Part shown: positions 26,634-36,596 of the stretch, piece after piece
Numbering within the stretch: the stretch's first letter is position 1
Layout of the letters: each line of letters begins with the position of its first letter
Assembly (NCBI RefSeq): GCF_000981385.1
Contig: NZ_LATZ01000013.1
Span: 1 to 64,000 of the forward strand
Origin: Bacillus sp. SA1-12
Lineage (GTDB): Bacteria; Bacillota; Bacilli; Bacillales; Bacillaceae
DNA: 64,000 bases
Direction: 5' to 3'
Translations under genes and position numbers: made by a program
Notes under the pieces: model-generated
What the model was told of the DNA's origin: nothing
Databases searched by the model: none
What the model saw: only the letters and a program-made list of their open reading frames with translations

Positions 26634-27188
26634 TTATCCTGTTGCAAAGGATAAATAATGATAGGTTTGTTTCCCTACAATTCCATCAACTTTCAACCCC
26701 TTACGATTTTGAAATGCTTTTACAGCAGCCTCTGTTTTGGTCCCAAAGATTCCATCTATTGCCCCAGGCTCATATCCTAAGCAGCTCAGAGCAGATTGTA
26801 TCCCCTTTACATATGTACGATTATTCCCTGAATATCCCTTTTTTGTTAGATAAGGAAAATCAAAATTTATCTTTGTATTATTTAATACGACACCAATTGT
26901 TCTGCCGCCAGAGGAGCCTGTCTGAATATACCCCTTCCAGCCCTGTCCAACAATCCACGTAAAACCAGATGATTCTGTTTGTATTTCCTTTGTCCAGGAA
27001 CTTCTTCCATTGCAGCTAAATGCTCTTACATAATAATAGGCTGTACTGCTTAATTGGGATACCGTTGCTTGCTTTTGATCAGAATAATCTTTAGGGGGAA
27101 GGTCTAAGGCCTCCTCTGCAAATGCTTGTCCAATGCAGATGCTCCCAGCGAATACCAAACTTACCAAACATGTGATTATTTTCCCCAT
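26634..27188 (-). CDS. Secreted peptidoglycan-binding domain protein
   Basis: 184 residues. A signal peptide ends near AFAEE (about residue 24). The C-terminal PG_binding_1 domain (about 122-182) shows VKGIQSALSCLGYEPGAIDGIFGTKTEAAVKAFQ, a wall-binding fold found in cortex hydrolases. The middle (about 45-115) is not recognised and no catalytic domain is visible. Probably a wall- or spore-associated protein. A near-palindrome AAGGGGTCTGACCCTT lies downstream at 26599-26614. Confidence 0.8.
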   Translation of the reverse strand: MGKIITCLVSLVFAGSICIGQAFAEEALDLPPKDYSDQKQATVSQLSSTAYYYVRAFSCNGRSSWTKEIQTESSGFTWIVGQGWKGYIQTGSSGGRTIGVVLNNTKINFDFPYLTKKGYSGNNRTYVKGIQSALSCLGYEPGAIDGIFGTKTEAAVKAFQNRKGLKVDGIVGKQTYHYLSFATG

Positions 27189-27359
27189 TCCAACTCCTCC
27201 TTTTTACTTAATACGGAAGCAAATGGAAGAATGTTTCACGAATTTCATGTTCTGATGAAATAATCAAACAGTCTCTTTATTAATTGGGAGACACCTTGTA
27301 CACTTGAGTTGTATATAACTCAATTTATTTTACTCATACTATTAAAGGAAGTGAAAACC

Positions 27360-27941
27360 TTGAAACGAGTCAGTGTTTTTTGTGGTTCAAGTTCTGGAGC
27401 ATCGCAAATGTATACAGATGATGCAAAACGACTAGGCACTCAGTTGGCAAAAGAAGGAATTACCTTGGTCTATGGCGGTTCAAAGGTTGGCCTTATGGGA
27501 ACTGTTGCCAATGCTGCATTACAAGCGGGCGGAGAGGTAATTGGTGTGATTCCAAGAATGTTAATGGAAAGGGAAATCGCTCATACGGGTTTAACAGATT
27601 TGATTATTGTAAATACAATGCATGAGCGTAAAGCGAAAATGGAAGAATTATCAGATGGTTTTATCGCGATGCCTGGCGGTCCTGGAACGATGGAAGAGTT
27701 TTTCGAGGTCTATACTTGGGCCCAATTAGGTGAACACCAAAAGCCAATCGGTATGCTAAACAGCCAACATTATTATGATAAGCTTCTCTCCTTTTTTGAC
27801 CATATGATCGAACAACAATTTTTAAGATCAGAATATCACTCCATGATAATTGTCGAAACAGATCCTCATCAACTCATCGAAAAATTTAGGCATTACGAGC
27901 CGCCAAAATTAACAAAATGGATAAATCGCGAACAAACATAA
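27360..27941 (+). CDS. yvdD: LOG family protein (YvdD-like nucleotide phosphoribohydrolase)
   Basis: 193 residues, Rossmann-type. Motifs VFCGSSSGA, VYGGSKVGLMG and the signature PGGPGTMEEFFE of the LOG/TIGR00730 family, which releases bases from nucleoside 5'-monophosphates. The TTG at 27360 has AAAGGAAG 8 bases upstream; the earlier in-frame ATG at 27309 adds a hydrophobic stretch that does not belong. Confidence 0.87.
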   Translation: MKRVSVFCGSSSGASQMYTDDAKRLGTQLAKEGITLVYGGSKVGLMGTVANAALQAGGEVIGVIPRMLMEREIAHTGLTDLIIVNTMHERKAKMEELSDGFIAMPGGPGTMEEFFEVYTWAQLGEHQKPIGMLNSQHYYDKLLSFFDHMIEQQFLRSEYHSMIIVETDPHQLIEKFRHYEPPKLTKWINREQT

Positions 27942-28083
27942 GGAATATTTTTCGGGAAATAATTTGTCTAAACTTGACGAGAAAAGACATATCCCGATGA
28001 GATTAAACCTAAAAAATTTAATTCCTTCATCTTGGAATATCATCAATGATTTGTTAAACACTACATACTAGAGGTGAGGTTTA

Positions 28084-28545
28084 ATGAATCGAGGGATATG
28101 GACAGCACTTTCAGGGATTGGAATTGCTCAAGGATTAAAAATTTTTACCAATAAAAGGGTAAATGGTGTGTGGGATTGGCGGCCAATCTTCTCAACAGGC
28201 GGAATGCCCAGCTCCCATTCTGCAGGAGTATCTGCATTAGCAACCTATGTAGCGGCAAAAAAAGGGTGGGGTTCAACTGATACTGCTTTAGCGGTCATAT
28301 TTGGAATCATCGTTATGTATGATGCACAAGGAATAAGAAGACATACAGGTGAAATTGCGAAAATAGTCAATGATCTTGATGCTGATATAGAAGTACTTTC
28401 AGGTCATATGCCAGGTTTATTTCATGTAAAACAAGAAAAGGAATTGAATGAGCTTTTAGGCCATCAGCCTGCTGAGGTTGCCGGCGGAGCCTTATTAGGA
28501 ATTTTGATTGGCCTAGTTAGCTCAATGTTAGAAGCAAGAAGATAA
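28084..28545 (+). CDS. Divergent PAP2 family membrane protein (YuiD-like)
   Basis: 153 residues with three or four hydrophobic segments. Motifs GGMPSSHSAGVSALATYV, YDAQGIRRHTG and LGHQPAEVAGG define the divergent PAP2 (DUF212) family, possible lipid phosphatases with no proven substrate. GAGGTGAGG ribosome site just before the ATG. R1 copy 4 starts 3 bases after the stop. Confidence 0.87.
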   Translation: MNRGIWTALSGIGIAQGLKIFTNKRVNGVWDWRPIFSTGGMPSSHSAGVSALATYVAAKKGWGSTDTALAVIFGIIVMYDAQGIRRHTGEIAKIVNDLDADIEVLSGHMPGLFHVKQEKELNELLGHQPAEVAGGALLGILIGLVSSMLEARR

Positions 28546-28548
28546 GAA

Positions 28549-28650
28549 AGGAGCAAGCGCCTTGCTCTGCCTTGGTCCAATAAGCCACTCATGAATAGAA
28601 GGCTTATTTATCCTCAATTTAGTAAGAGGAAGGCTTGGAATCAGACACCA
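28549..28650 (+). repeat. R1 hairpin repeat, copy 4 (shortened)
   Basis: GGAGCAAGCGCCTTGCTCTG start, central AATAGAAGGCTTATTTATCC and tail AATCAGACACCAAAACTAGG match the other copies; the right arm (GGCGCT) has decayed to GGAAGGCTTGGAA. Confidence 0.6.
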
Positions 28651-28691
28651 AAACTAGGTATAAATTTTATTCTTTCTTAATTTTTAAAAAG

Positions 28692-28747
28692 AGGATGACT
28701 CAACCTAAGGATCGGGCGATCTTTGTCCGTTCCTGCTGAGTCATCCT
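28692..28747. terminator. Terminator after the LysE-family gene
   Basis: Perfect 11-bp AGGATGACTCA/TGAGTCATCCT outer stem; the minus strand continues CTTTTTAAAAAT. Confidence 0.85.
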
Positions 28748-28758
28748 TATTCTATATG

Positions 28759-29385
28759 TTAGTTTGTCAGCAATTTGAATGCCTGGTATCCAAAATATAA
28801 GCCAAAGCCTATTAACGATATACCCGATATGATAGAGATAGCAATAAGCAGTTGATTTGTTAAAAATTTACGGAAGGTACTTGCTACACATGCCATCGTA
28901 AAATCCCAAAGCAGCAGACCTGATAAAATGGCTGTGCTATAAACAATCAGTTGATTTGTGCTGTAGGAGGCAGCTGCATTTGCTAATACTGAGCCATATA
29001 TTCCAAGCCAAAACATAATAGTAAGCGGATTTGCCAAAGACATAAAAAAACCTGAGAAAAATGATTTTGAATACGTAACTTGCGTTCTCTGGTTATGTAT
29101 CGTTATTTTATTAGCCCCAAACAGGCTTTCTATTCCTGTATAAACTAAGATAAAAAAGCCAAAAAGCCATAAAAATGCCTTCATAAATGGAATTTCTAAA
29201 AAATGCACTAACCCTAAATACACCACTAACATATAAGCTAGGTCTGCCGTTGTGGCTCCTAACCCCACTAGCCATGCATGTATGAATCCGCCTTTAATTC
29301 CCTTGTCAATCTGGGCAGCATTAATTGGACCGATCGGTGCTGCTAATGATAATCCCAAAAAAATGTAGCTAATAATAACGTTCAT
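28759..29385 (-). CDS. LysE family amino-acid exporter
   Basis: 208 residues with six predicted membrane helices. The start region FLGLSLAAPIGPINAAQIDKG is the family signature. Members export amino acids such as lysine, arginine or homoserine lactones; substrate unknown here. Single gene with its own terminator. Confidence 0.85.
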   Translation of the reverse strand: MNVIISYIFLGLSLAAPIGPINAAQIDKGIKGGFIHAWLVGLGATTADLAYMLVVYLGLVHFLEIPFMKAFLWLFGFFILVYTGIESLFGANKITIHNQRTQVTYSKSFFSGFFMSLANPLTIMFWLGIYGSVLANAAASYSTNQLIVYSTAILSGLLLWDFTMACVASTFRKFLTNQLLIAISIISGISLIGFGLYFGYQAFKLLTN

Positions 29386-29539
29386 TCATTTTCCCCCAGA
29401 ATTACAACAATTTGTGATGCTTGTACATTTTATTCATAAACAAGGAGATTATCACTTATTTTTCCAAAGGGAAAACATGATCCAATATGCTATTCATATC
29501 TTAAACTACTACGATATAACTCTTACATCTAATAAAAAA

Positions 29540-29559
29540 AACCAGCCCAAAGGCTGATT
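29540..29559 (-). terminator. Terminator after yfiT-like gene
   Basis: AACCAGCC/GGCTGATT hairpin with a 4-base loop; the minus strand continues TTTTTTATT. Confidence 0.8.
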
Positions 29560-29569
29560 TTTTGTTTAC

Positions 29570-30091
29570 TTAATGTACATTTACGAGCTTAATATGCTCG
29601 ATATGATGTCTTCCATGCCAGGAGTATAATGCCAGAGTTGTAGCTAATGAGATAAAACTACCCATTCCCGGATGATAAAAGCGTTTATCATAGTCAGCTT
29701 TGCTCATTGACCTTAGCAAATGTGACCACCGAATATGGAGGGACTCTAGTAATTGAACGGAGACATCTACAGGCAGCTCCGTAGAATCGGGTAAGAGAGC
29801 CCATGAATTTTCATCATACGCTTTGATGGCAGGTTTATCTTCAGTAAGGGCAAGTTTAAAGCGAATATAACTGTTCATATGACTATCGGCAAGATGATGC
29901 ACGACTTGCTTTACGGTCCAGCCGCCATGGCGGTACGGCGTATCCATTAATTGCGGTGATAGGCCTGCTAATGCCATTTTTAATCGTTCTGGGGTTTCTT
30001 CAATGTCTAAAATCCATTGTGCAATGTCATCATTTGTTAAGCGTTCTGGGGCTTTGAACTCTCCGATTGGATATTGAAGGCTTTTTCGCAT
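29570..30091 (-). CDS. yfiT: YfiT/DinB-type putative bacillithiol transferase
   Basis: 173 residues, four-helix DinB-like fold. Metal-binding histidines fit VVHHLADSHMN and WHGRHHIEHI, typical of YfiT, a metal-dependent hydrolase or bacillithiol S-transferase family. The ATG at 30091 has GGGAGAG 7 bases upstream; a GTG two codons earlier is closer to it. Confidence 0.87.
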   Translation of the reverse strand: MRKSLQYPIGEFKAPERLTNDDIAQWILDIEETPERLKMALAGLSPQLMDTPYRHGGWTVKQVVHHLADSHMNSYIRFKLALTEDKPAIKAYDENSWALLPDSTELPVDVSVQLLESLHIRWSHLLRSMSKADYDKRFYHPGMGSFISLATTLALYSWHGRHHIEHIKLVNVH

Positions 30092-30275
30092 CTGCACACT
30101 CTCCCTTAATTACTTCTTACAATTTGATTATATTTCCTATACTCTTTTTATACAAGGAAAGACCATCTTTTAGAAAACCATGAAACATTTGCGTGTTCAT
30201 ATAGGTAGGTTTATAGTATGATAACCCTGATAACCAAAATATGTATGGTTTAAACAAGTAAACTGAGGTGATCTT

Positions 30276-31259
30276 TTGAGAGCTATATTACTCGGGGTTT
30301 GTTCCTCTTTCTTTTTTGCCTTTACATTTGTCTTAAATCGCTCAATGGAACTCTCAGGAGGAAGCTGGTTATGGAGTGCTTCACTGCGTTATTTTTTCAT
30401 GGTTCCATTTTTGTTTCTGCTCGTGTTTTGGCGGAAAAATTGGCTGGCACTATGGGAAGAACTGAAAAAAAATCCTAGTCAATGGTTCTTATGGGGAACT
30501 GTAGGATTTGGCCTTTTTTACGCTCCAATTTGCTTTGCAGGTGCATATGGTCCAGGATGGCTTGTCGCTGCAACCTGGCAAATCACGATTCTATCAGGCT
30601 CGCTCCTTGTTCCTTTGTTCTATGAAGAAAGACAGACCGCAAATGGACCAATTAAAATTAGAGGGCAAATCCCATTGAAAGGCCTTTGTATGTCATTCAT
30701 TATTATTGCAGGCATTGCCGTCATGCAATATGAACATGCATCACAATTATCATTAAAGCCAATGCTTTTAACCATTATTCCAGTGTTGATTGCATCTTTT
30801 GCATACCCTCTTGGGAACCGAAAAATGATGGTGATTTGTGAAGGGAGATTAGATGTTTTTCAGCGCGTACTTGGTATGACTTTAGGAAGTCTGCCTTTTT
30901 GGATCGTTTTAGCTATTATTGGAATCATAACAGACGGACCTCCAACGAAAACACAGACCTTCCAATCTTTTTTAGTAGCAATCTGCTCAGGGCTTATTGC
31001 AACACTGCTATTTTTCCAAGCGACAAATTTAGTGCAACATAATATGGCAAAGCTTGCAGCTGTAGAAGCTACACAATCGGTTCAAGTACTATTTGTCCTG
31101 ATTGGAGAGATTCTCTTTCTCCAAGCACCGCTTCCAGCTCCGGTTTCTTTAGCAGGAATCCTATTTGTCATCGTCGGGATGATGCTGCATAGTATTGTGT
31201 CACGGACAAATCAAGTAAAGGTGTCACCAAACAAAGGTGCTTCAAAGCAATTTTCATAA
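30276..31259 (+). CDS. EmrE-type multidrug efflux transporter, long form (DMT superfamily)
   Basis: 327 residues with about ten membrane helices, two repeated five-helix halves. Starts LLGVCSSFFFAFTFVLNRSM and ends in a short polar tail. Matches the family annotated as multidrug resistance efflux transporter in Bacillus; no substrate can be inferred. TTG start with GAGGTGA 4 bases upstream. Confidence 0.8.
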   Translation: MRAILLGVCSSFFFAFTFVLNRSMELSGGSWLWSASLRYFFMVPFLFLLVFWRKNWLALWEELKKNPSQWFLWGTVGFGLFYAPICFAGAYGPGWLVAATWQITILSGSLLVPLFYEERQTANGPIKIRGQIPLKGLCMSFIIIAGIAVMQYEHASQLSLKPMLLTIIPVLIASFAYPLGNRKMMVICEGRLDVFQRVLGMTLGSLPFWIVLAIIGIITDGPPTKTQTFQSFLVAICSGLIATLLFFQATNLVQHNMAKLAAVEATQSVQVLFVLIGEILFLQAPLPAPVSLAGILFVIVGMMLHSIVSRTNQVKVSPNKGASKQFS

Positions 31260-31283
31260 GAGAGCTTTGGAGTTAGATAACAG

Positions 31284-31312
31284 AAAAAAGCTCGCCTCTT
31301 GCGAGCTTTTTT
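31284..31312. terminator. Bidirectional terminator at 31.3 kb
   Basis: Perfect 12-bp AAAAAAGCTCGC/GCGAGCTTTTTT stem, 5-base loop, serving the convergent transporter and solute-binding genes. Confidence 0.9.
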
Positions 31313-31330
31313 CTTATTCGAACATAGTTC

Positions 31331-33004
31331 CTAATCGGCCTTCCAAAGCTCTACACGTTTTTTGACAAGCTTTGTGTATTCCTTTTCTGCCTCTTCTACA
31401 CCTGCTTTTTCTAAATCCTTCATAAAAGTGTTCCACACTTTATCAAAGTCTTCTGGTTTAGCAAGAATGGCCTCTGGGATCCGTTTTTTCACTATATCTA
31501 AAGATTTTTGCATTATAACCTCTAAATCCGAGCCAGCTTCAACAGGAATATTGTAGGCTGCTCCCCATGGCTTCACTGGGAATTCTTCCTTTTGCGGATA
31601 GAAGTCTTTCCACATTTCTACTCCATAATTATTTAAAACTTCTTTTTCAACATCTGTATAGGAATTTTTAATTTGATCAGGACTTGCAATTGAATATGTT
31701 TGTCCTGTTGAATCTGTTACACCATCCCCATAATAAGGGGCAAAACCTTTTAGGACACCAATTCCGGTTTCTTTTACATAGTTTGCATTATTGTTGCGTT
31801 TTTTCATCTCTTCTTCAGAGATGAGGCGCTTACCGTCAACAATTTCGTAATGCTCTCCTTCAATTCCCCATTGCTGTAGAATTTGCCCTTCTTCTGATGC
31901 TAAGTAATCAAGGAATTTTATCGCTCGGACAGGATCTTCGCAATCAACAGAAATTCCTATTCCCCATCCGCCAAGATAACCTGTATCTTGGAAGTTAGGA
32001 TGCTTATATTCTTCAGTCAATGTTACAGGGTACATGCCATGCATTCGTTCATGCTTTCCTGCTTCCCTGAGTGCACGCTCAGCATCTGCAACTTCCCAAT
32101 CAGTGTCAATCAGCCCCAGAACACGGCCAGATGAGATTTTTGCTAAATATTGATCATATTTTTGCACAAAGCTTTCTTGATCTAATAACCCTTCCGCATT
32201 CATATGATTCAGCCAACGGAAGTACTCCTTTTCATCCGGCCTGCGGTAGTGCATTGTTGCCTCATATGTTTCCGGGTTAATATAAAACTCTCCATCGTCG
32301 GATGCACCGGTAGCGAAAAATGCCGGATTGGTTGTTGAAATCATAATTCTCCAATCATCGGCCAGTAAAGATAAGCCAAGTGTCGGCTGCCCATCGATTG
32401 TTGGGTGCTTTTCTTTGTATTCTCTTATTGCATTTTCAAAATCCTTCACCGTTCTGATTTCGGGATAGCCTAATTCCTTTACAACTTCATGCTGGAGCAT
32501 AAAGCCCGTTCCAGGAGTCCAATACGTATGATCAACTGGAGAAGTTGGCAAGATATAGATTGATTGGTCCTCATTACTCCACTTTAAACGATTAAAATAT
32601 TCACCATATATCTTTTTTAGGTTAGGCGCATGCTCTTCAATCAGATCTGTTAAATCAATTAAAGCTCCTGCTTCAACTAATGTACCTGCAGAACCCTTCG
32701 GCAAGATTAAGTCTGGATATTCTCCGCTTGCAGCCATTAACGGAATTTTCTGTTCTCCACCGCCAACATCAAATTCAGCATTTATTGTTACACCTGTTTC
32801 TTCAATAACTTTTTTGCTTACTGGGCTCTCCATATTATCCCACTGTGAATGTGGATCGGCACTGAATAAAGAGAAGGTAACCGGACCATCTGAACTCCTG
32901 CTGTCTGTCTTATTTTTCGACGCACTTTCATTACTGCAGCCTGTAATCGCTAGAACACATGTCAGCAGAAGACTGGCGACTATTTTCTGTGTTTTTCCAC
33001 CCAT
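31331..33004 (-). CDS. Extracellular solute-binding lipoprotein (LplA/YtcQ type)
   Basis: 557 residues. Signal peptide with lipobox AITGC, then a large bilobal binding protein (family 1, sugar type), with YPDLILPKGSAG and GYLGGWGIGISVDCEDPVRA. Relatives bind oligosaccharides for ABC import and work with two permeases of the LplB/YteP and LplC/YtcP type. No permease or ATPase gene lies nearby, so it must rely on partners elsewhere. A cre-like site with one mismatch lies at 33102-33116. AGGGGAG precedes the ATG. Confidence 0.88.
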   Translation of the reverse strand: MGGKTQKIVASLLLTCVLAITGCSNESASKNKTDSRSSDGPVTFSLFSADPHSQWDNMESPVSKKVIEETGVTINAEFDVGGGEQKIPLMAASGEYPDLILPKGSAGTLVEAGALIDLTDLIEEHAPNLKKIYGEYFNRLKWSNEDQSIYILPTSPVDHTYWTPGTGFMLQHEVVKELGYPEIRTVKDFENAIREYKEKHPTIDGQPTLGLSLLADDWRIMISTTNPAFFATGASDDGEFYINPETYEATMHYRRPDEKEYFRWLNHMNAEGLLDQESFVQKYDQYLAKISSGRVLGLIDTDWEVADAERALREAGKHERMHGMYPVTLTEEYKHPNFQDTGYLGGWGIGISVDCEDPVRAIKFLDYLASEEGQILQQWGIEGEHYEIVDGKRLISEEEMKKRNNNANYVKETGIGVLKGFAPYYGDGVTDSTGQTYSIASPDQIKNSYTDVEKEVLNNYGVEMWKDFYPQKEEFPVKPWGAAYNIPVEAGSDLEVIMQKSLDIVKKRIPEAILAKPEDFDKVWNTFMKDLEKAGVEEAEKEYTKLVKKRVELWKAD

Positions 33005-33101
33005 GTTTATTTTCTCCCCTATTCGCCATTATAAGTGATAGCACATTTCAACCTATTTATGACTCATACACTCTGTCGTGCTTCTAAAAAACCGCTTTTT
33101 C

Positions 33102-33116
33102 TGAATGCGCTTTCTA
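33102..33116 (-). promoter_or_regulatory. Candidate cre (CcpA) site before the solute-binding gene
   Basis: TAGAAAGCGCATTCA on the minus strand matches the cre consensus WTGNAANCGNWNNCW except for one position. About 100 bp before the start codon. Confidence 0.4.
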
Positions 33117-33234
33117 TTCATCCTCTAACCCATCCCCTCCGATCTACACTTTTATCATAGCGAAATTTTAACCTTATCAATACCCGCTAGATTTAGAGAG
33201 AATTCAGGTCAATATTAGAGGTGAAGCTGTTAGT

Positions 33235-33249
33235 TGGGGACTGTCCCCC
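33235..33249. repeat. GGGGACTGTCCCC inverted repeat
   Basis: A short perfect palindrome just downstream of the response regulator stop, followed by CTGCTTTTTT on the plus strand. Similar GC-rich palindromes (AAGGGGTCTGACCCTT at 26599) recur in the window. Confidence 0.4.
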
Positions 33250-33256
33250 TGCTTTT

Positions 33257-34783
33257 TTATTCTTCCTTACGAAAGGAGGACGGGGAGAGGCCAACATATT
33301 TTTTGAATTTGCGATGAAAATAGTCAACATTTGCGTATCCTATTTTTTCTGCAACTTCATAGACTTTGTAGCCTTTTAGTAACAGCTGCTTTCCATTTTC
33401 GATTCTTACTTTATCAAGATACGTATTAAAGTATTCACCTGTATGGTTTTTAAAAAGCTTTCCTAAGTAAGCACTGTTGTAGTTAAATACATCTGCTAAG
33501 GTTTCTAATCGTAAGTTTTGATTAAACTCCTTGTGGATTAAATCGGTCATTTTTTTGAGCGTCACATCTGTTTGTCCATTATCAAAACACTTGATCATTT
33601 TTTTAAACTGGTTCAGGATAAATTCCTTGATTGTTAGAATGCTTTGCATCGCGAAGATGTCACCACCGTTTGACCCCAGCGGGTAAAGAACGGAATGCAT
33701 TTTCTCGTTTGCTAGCAGAAGCTTATTAAATGTCGCAGTGTATAGGTGAAATACATGCTTTTTTACTTCCTGTTCCGACTCATTTCGGCCAATTAGGTCA
33801 TCGACAAGCTCCATGACGATTTTTTCACATGCTTCGATATTGGCAATATCAATTGAATAATACAGCCTTTCCACATAGGATTCAGTAGGAAACCTGCTTT
33901 CAGATATAGCCTCAAAGGCAGTATCAGATAAATCTTTTGACACCTGGCTTGTTATCAATGGTCCTCCCATATGGAAAAATTCCCTTTCAAGCAGGATGGC
34001 AGCGGTTTTATATGATTGATGAATATCCTTTGGCTTGTAGACTTTTTCACCGATTGAAGGCAGCAGATGGAACTCTTCCATAAAGTGAAGAAGCTGAAGA
34101 TATTGTTTATCACATCTATATTTAGAGAGAAAATCATCCTTAAAAAGAATGATAAGCTTCCCTTTGTTCACTAGAACATATCCGCGATTATTTTTTTCGA
34201 TTAGTGTTTTCACCTTATCTTTTATGTCATGGTGGTGTTTTAATGAAGCCATGAATACCTGATATGCAGAGGATGTTAGCCCATATCGCTGACAACGCAT
34301 GTCAAATTCCAGCTTAGTAAATTCATCCACTCCCTTTAAAAGGTTGGTTAAGAACTCTTCACGCTTTTTTCCAAAATCATCTTCAATTAAATGATGAAGC
34401 TTCTGTTTGTCTTGCAGTTTTTTATAAACCACCCCTAAACAATCGATTAATTCGTCCTCATCAAGCGGCTTTAATAAGTAGCCATCACACTGACAACCAA
34501 GCGCCTTTTTTGCATATTCAAAATCGGCATAACCGCTTAAGATAATAAAATGCACGTATTTATTTTCTCCTCTTATCTTTTCAATTAGATTCAGGCCATC
34601 CATTTCCGGCATGCGAATATCAACAATCATTAAATCTGGTGAATGATGCTTGTATTTTTCTAAGCCGTCCCGGCCATTTTTGGCTATGTCAATTACTTGA
34701 AATCCAAATTCTCCCCATGGTATTAGTGTTCTTAATCCTTCCCTGATCATTGGCTCATCATCAACAATGATCACTTTATACAT
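33257..34783 (-). CDS. YesN-type response regulator with AraC output
   Basis: 508 residues: an N-terminal receiver (1-120, phospho-acceptor in DLMIVDIRMPEMDG, KPLDEDE near 105), a long linker and a C-terminal AraC helix-turn-helix pair (about 405-505, ENGKQLLLKGYKVYEVAEKI). Start at 34783, where GGGGGG lies about 6 bases upstream; it overlaps the kinase stop by 8 bp. Such regulators usually control sugar ABC transporters and glycoside hydrolases, which fits the flanking binding protein and xylosidase. Confidence 0.9.
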   Translation of the reverse strand: MYKVIIVDDEPMIREGLRTLIPWGEFGFQVIDIAKNGRDGLEKYKHHSPDLMIVDIRMPEMDGLNLIEKIRGENKYVHFIILSGYADFEYAKKALGCQCDGYLLKPLDEDELIDCLGVVYKKLQDKQKLHHLIEDDFGKKREEFLTNLLKGVDEFTKLEFDMRCQRYGLTSSAYQVFMASLKHHHDIKDKVKTLIEKNNRGYVLVNKGKLIILFKDDFLSKYRCDKQYLQLLHFMEEFHLLPSIGEKVYKPKDIHQSYKTAAILLEREFFHMGGPLITSQVSKDLSDTAFEAISESRFPTESYVERLYYSIDIANIEACEKIVMELVDDLIGRNESEQEVKKHVFHLYTATFNKLLLANEKMHSVLYPLGSNGGDIFAMQSILTIKEFILNQFKKMIKCFDNGQTDVTLKKMTDLIHKEFNQNLRLETLADVFNYNSAYLGKLFKNHTGEYFNTYLDKVRIENGKQLLLKGYKVYEVAEKIGYANVDYFHRKFKKYVGLSPSSFRKEE

Positions 34784-36578
34784 TTTCATCCCCCCGCGGC
34801 ATATTAAACTGAATTTTTGTTCCTTTCCCTTCTTGACTATCAATCATTAGCCCGCTTTGTTTACCATAAGTGAGCTGCAGTCGATTATGAACGTTCAGCA
34901 AACCAATTCTATTGCCATTTCCCTCATGATGTTCAGCTAACATATGAATAATTTCATTTAATCTTTCTTCTTTCATCCCGCTCCCGTTATCCTCCACGGT
35001 AACCGTTAAAAATTCCGCAATTACTTTTGTTTTTATCAGGATCATTCCGCCATCTTCTCTGTCTTCTAATCCATGGATAACGGCATTTTCCACTAAAGGC
35101 TGAATAATAAGCGGCAAAATTTTCATATTTTCAGAGAGTGGATCAATGCTAAGCTCATAGTTTAAGCGATTTTCATAACGGAATTTCTGAATCTCCAAAT
35201 AACATCTGACCATTTCGATTTCGCTGCTTAACGGAATCTTGCTGCCTCCAACTTCAAGGCTTTTCCTCATTAACTTTCCTAACTGTTTTACCACCTTCGC
35301 TATTTCCTTTTCGCCTTTCATATGGGACTTCATTCTAATTGATTCAAGAGTGTTAAATAAAAAATGCGGATTGATTTGACTCGCCATCATTTTTAGCTTG
35401 ATTTCATTTTGACTCATCTCTAAAGCATTTTTTTGTTTCGTCGTTTCTTCTACTTGATCGATCAGTCCGTGGATATTTTCCACCATATTGTTGAATTGCT
35501 TGGATAATTGACCAATCTCATCATCGCCATCAACAACAATCCTGGTCGATAAATCTCCTGCGGAAAGGCGATTAATATTCTGACTTAAATTTGAAAGACG
35601 TTTTGATAGAAGCCATGAAACAGAGGTGATTAAAATAACAGCAATAATTACTCCAATTAATGTTACCGCTGCTCCCAACATACTTAATTTATTTGCATCC
35701 TTCACGATATGCTTGTCCGTTACAATAGAAATAATCCTAAGCTGGTTTTGACTCATCTCAGGGAGAAGATTATCAACAATAATTTGTGATGATTCGCCGT
35801 TTATCTCTCCATTTATGACTGCTGGTTGATTTTTAATTTTATGCTTTGGATCAATGATTTCGTATAACCCTTTTCCAACGATGTGTGGTTGATTGGCAGA
35901 AATAATAAAATTGCTTTCATCTACGATCATCGTCAAAAAGGGCTCCTGCTGTAATATCTTTTTTAATTGTCTAGGATCAATTGTAATAACGAGAGTTCCG
36001 TGTGTTTTTTGCTCTAAAAAGTTAATCCTTTTTACTAGACTTAAATAATAATGGTTAGCTTTTGTTTCATCTGCAAGGTAGTACCAACGGTTAAATCCTG
36101 GTTCACTTACTGAATGGCCAAACCAAAAAAGGTTCCTTTCTTCCTCCCCTACCGGGATAAACTCCCAATTATTAATCAAAGTTGGATTGTCCATATAAAA
36201 CTTAATATTGTAAATCTCCGGGTAGTACTGTAAAAAATAATCAAACGTACGGTAATCACGATAGGCTTTAACCACTTCATAGGTTGATTTATAGGAGGTA
36301 TTGACTAACTCACTCAATCTCTGGTCAAATTGCAGATTATTTGAGATATAAATAGGTACATTTAAGATTTCTGCTGTCCTCTTTTTTACTCGCTCCACAT
36401 TCACTTGCGATTGCTCAATTGCATCCTTTACAGCATTATCTCTAAGTTCATAGGTTAAAAATAAACCAACAACCATAATCGGGATAAAAACAACAACAAT
36501 AAATGTAAAAATTAATTTGTCGCGTAATTTCATATTATTTATGGTCTTAATAAATAAAATTTCGATATTTTTTCTCAC
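34776..36578 (-). CDS. YesM-type sensor histidine kinase
   Basis: 600 residues. Membrane helices at about 17-38 and 300-322 flank an external sensor domain; then HAMP (about 322-375), the His_kinase segment with INPHFLFNTLESI and an HATPase domain with VENAVIHGLEDREDG and DNGSGM. GTG start with AAGGGG about 9 bases before it. Co-transcribed with the YesN-type regulator. A perfect cre palindrome lies 19 bp upstream. Confidence 0.92.
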   Translation of the reverse strand: MRKNIEILFIKTINNMKLRDKLIFTFIVVVFIPIMVVGLFLTYELRDNAVKDAIEQSQVNVERVKKRTAEILNVPIYISNNLQFDQRLSELVNTSYKSTYEVVKAYRDYRTFDYFLQYYPEIYNIKFYMDNPTLINNWEFIPVGEEERNLFWFGHSVSEPGFNRWYYLADETKANHYYLSLVKRINFLEQKTHGTLVITIDPRQLKKILQQEPFLTMIVDESNFIISANQPHIVGKGLYEIIDPKHKIKNQPAVINGEINGESSQIIVDNLLPEMSQNQLRIISIVTDKHIVKDANKLSMLGAAVTLIGVIIAVILITSVSWLLSKRLSNLSQNINRLSAGDLSTRIVVDGDDEIGQLSKQFNNMVENIHGLIDQVEETTKQKNALEMSQNEIKLKMMASQINPHFLFNTLESIRMKSHMKGEKEIAKVVKQLGKLMRKSLEVGGSKIPLSSEIEMVRCYLEIQKFRYENRLNYELSIDPLSENMKILPLIIQPLVENAVIHGLEDREDGGMILIKTKVIAEFLTVTVEDNGSGMKEERLNEIIHMLAEHHEGNGNRIGLLNVHNRLQLTYGKQSGLMIDSQEGKGTKIQFNMPRGDENV

Positions 36579-36596
36579 AGTGAGGTCCCCTTGGAT

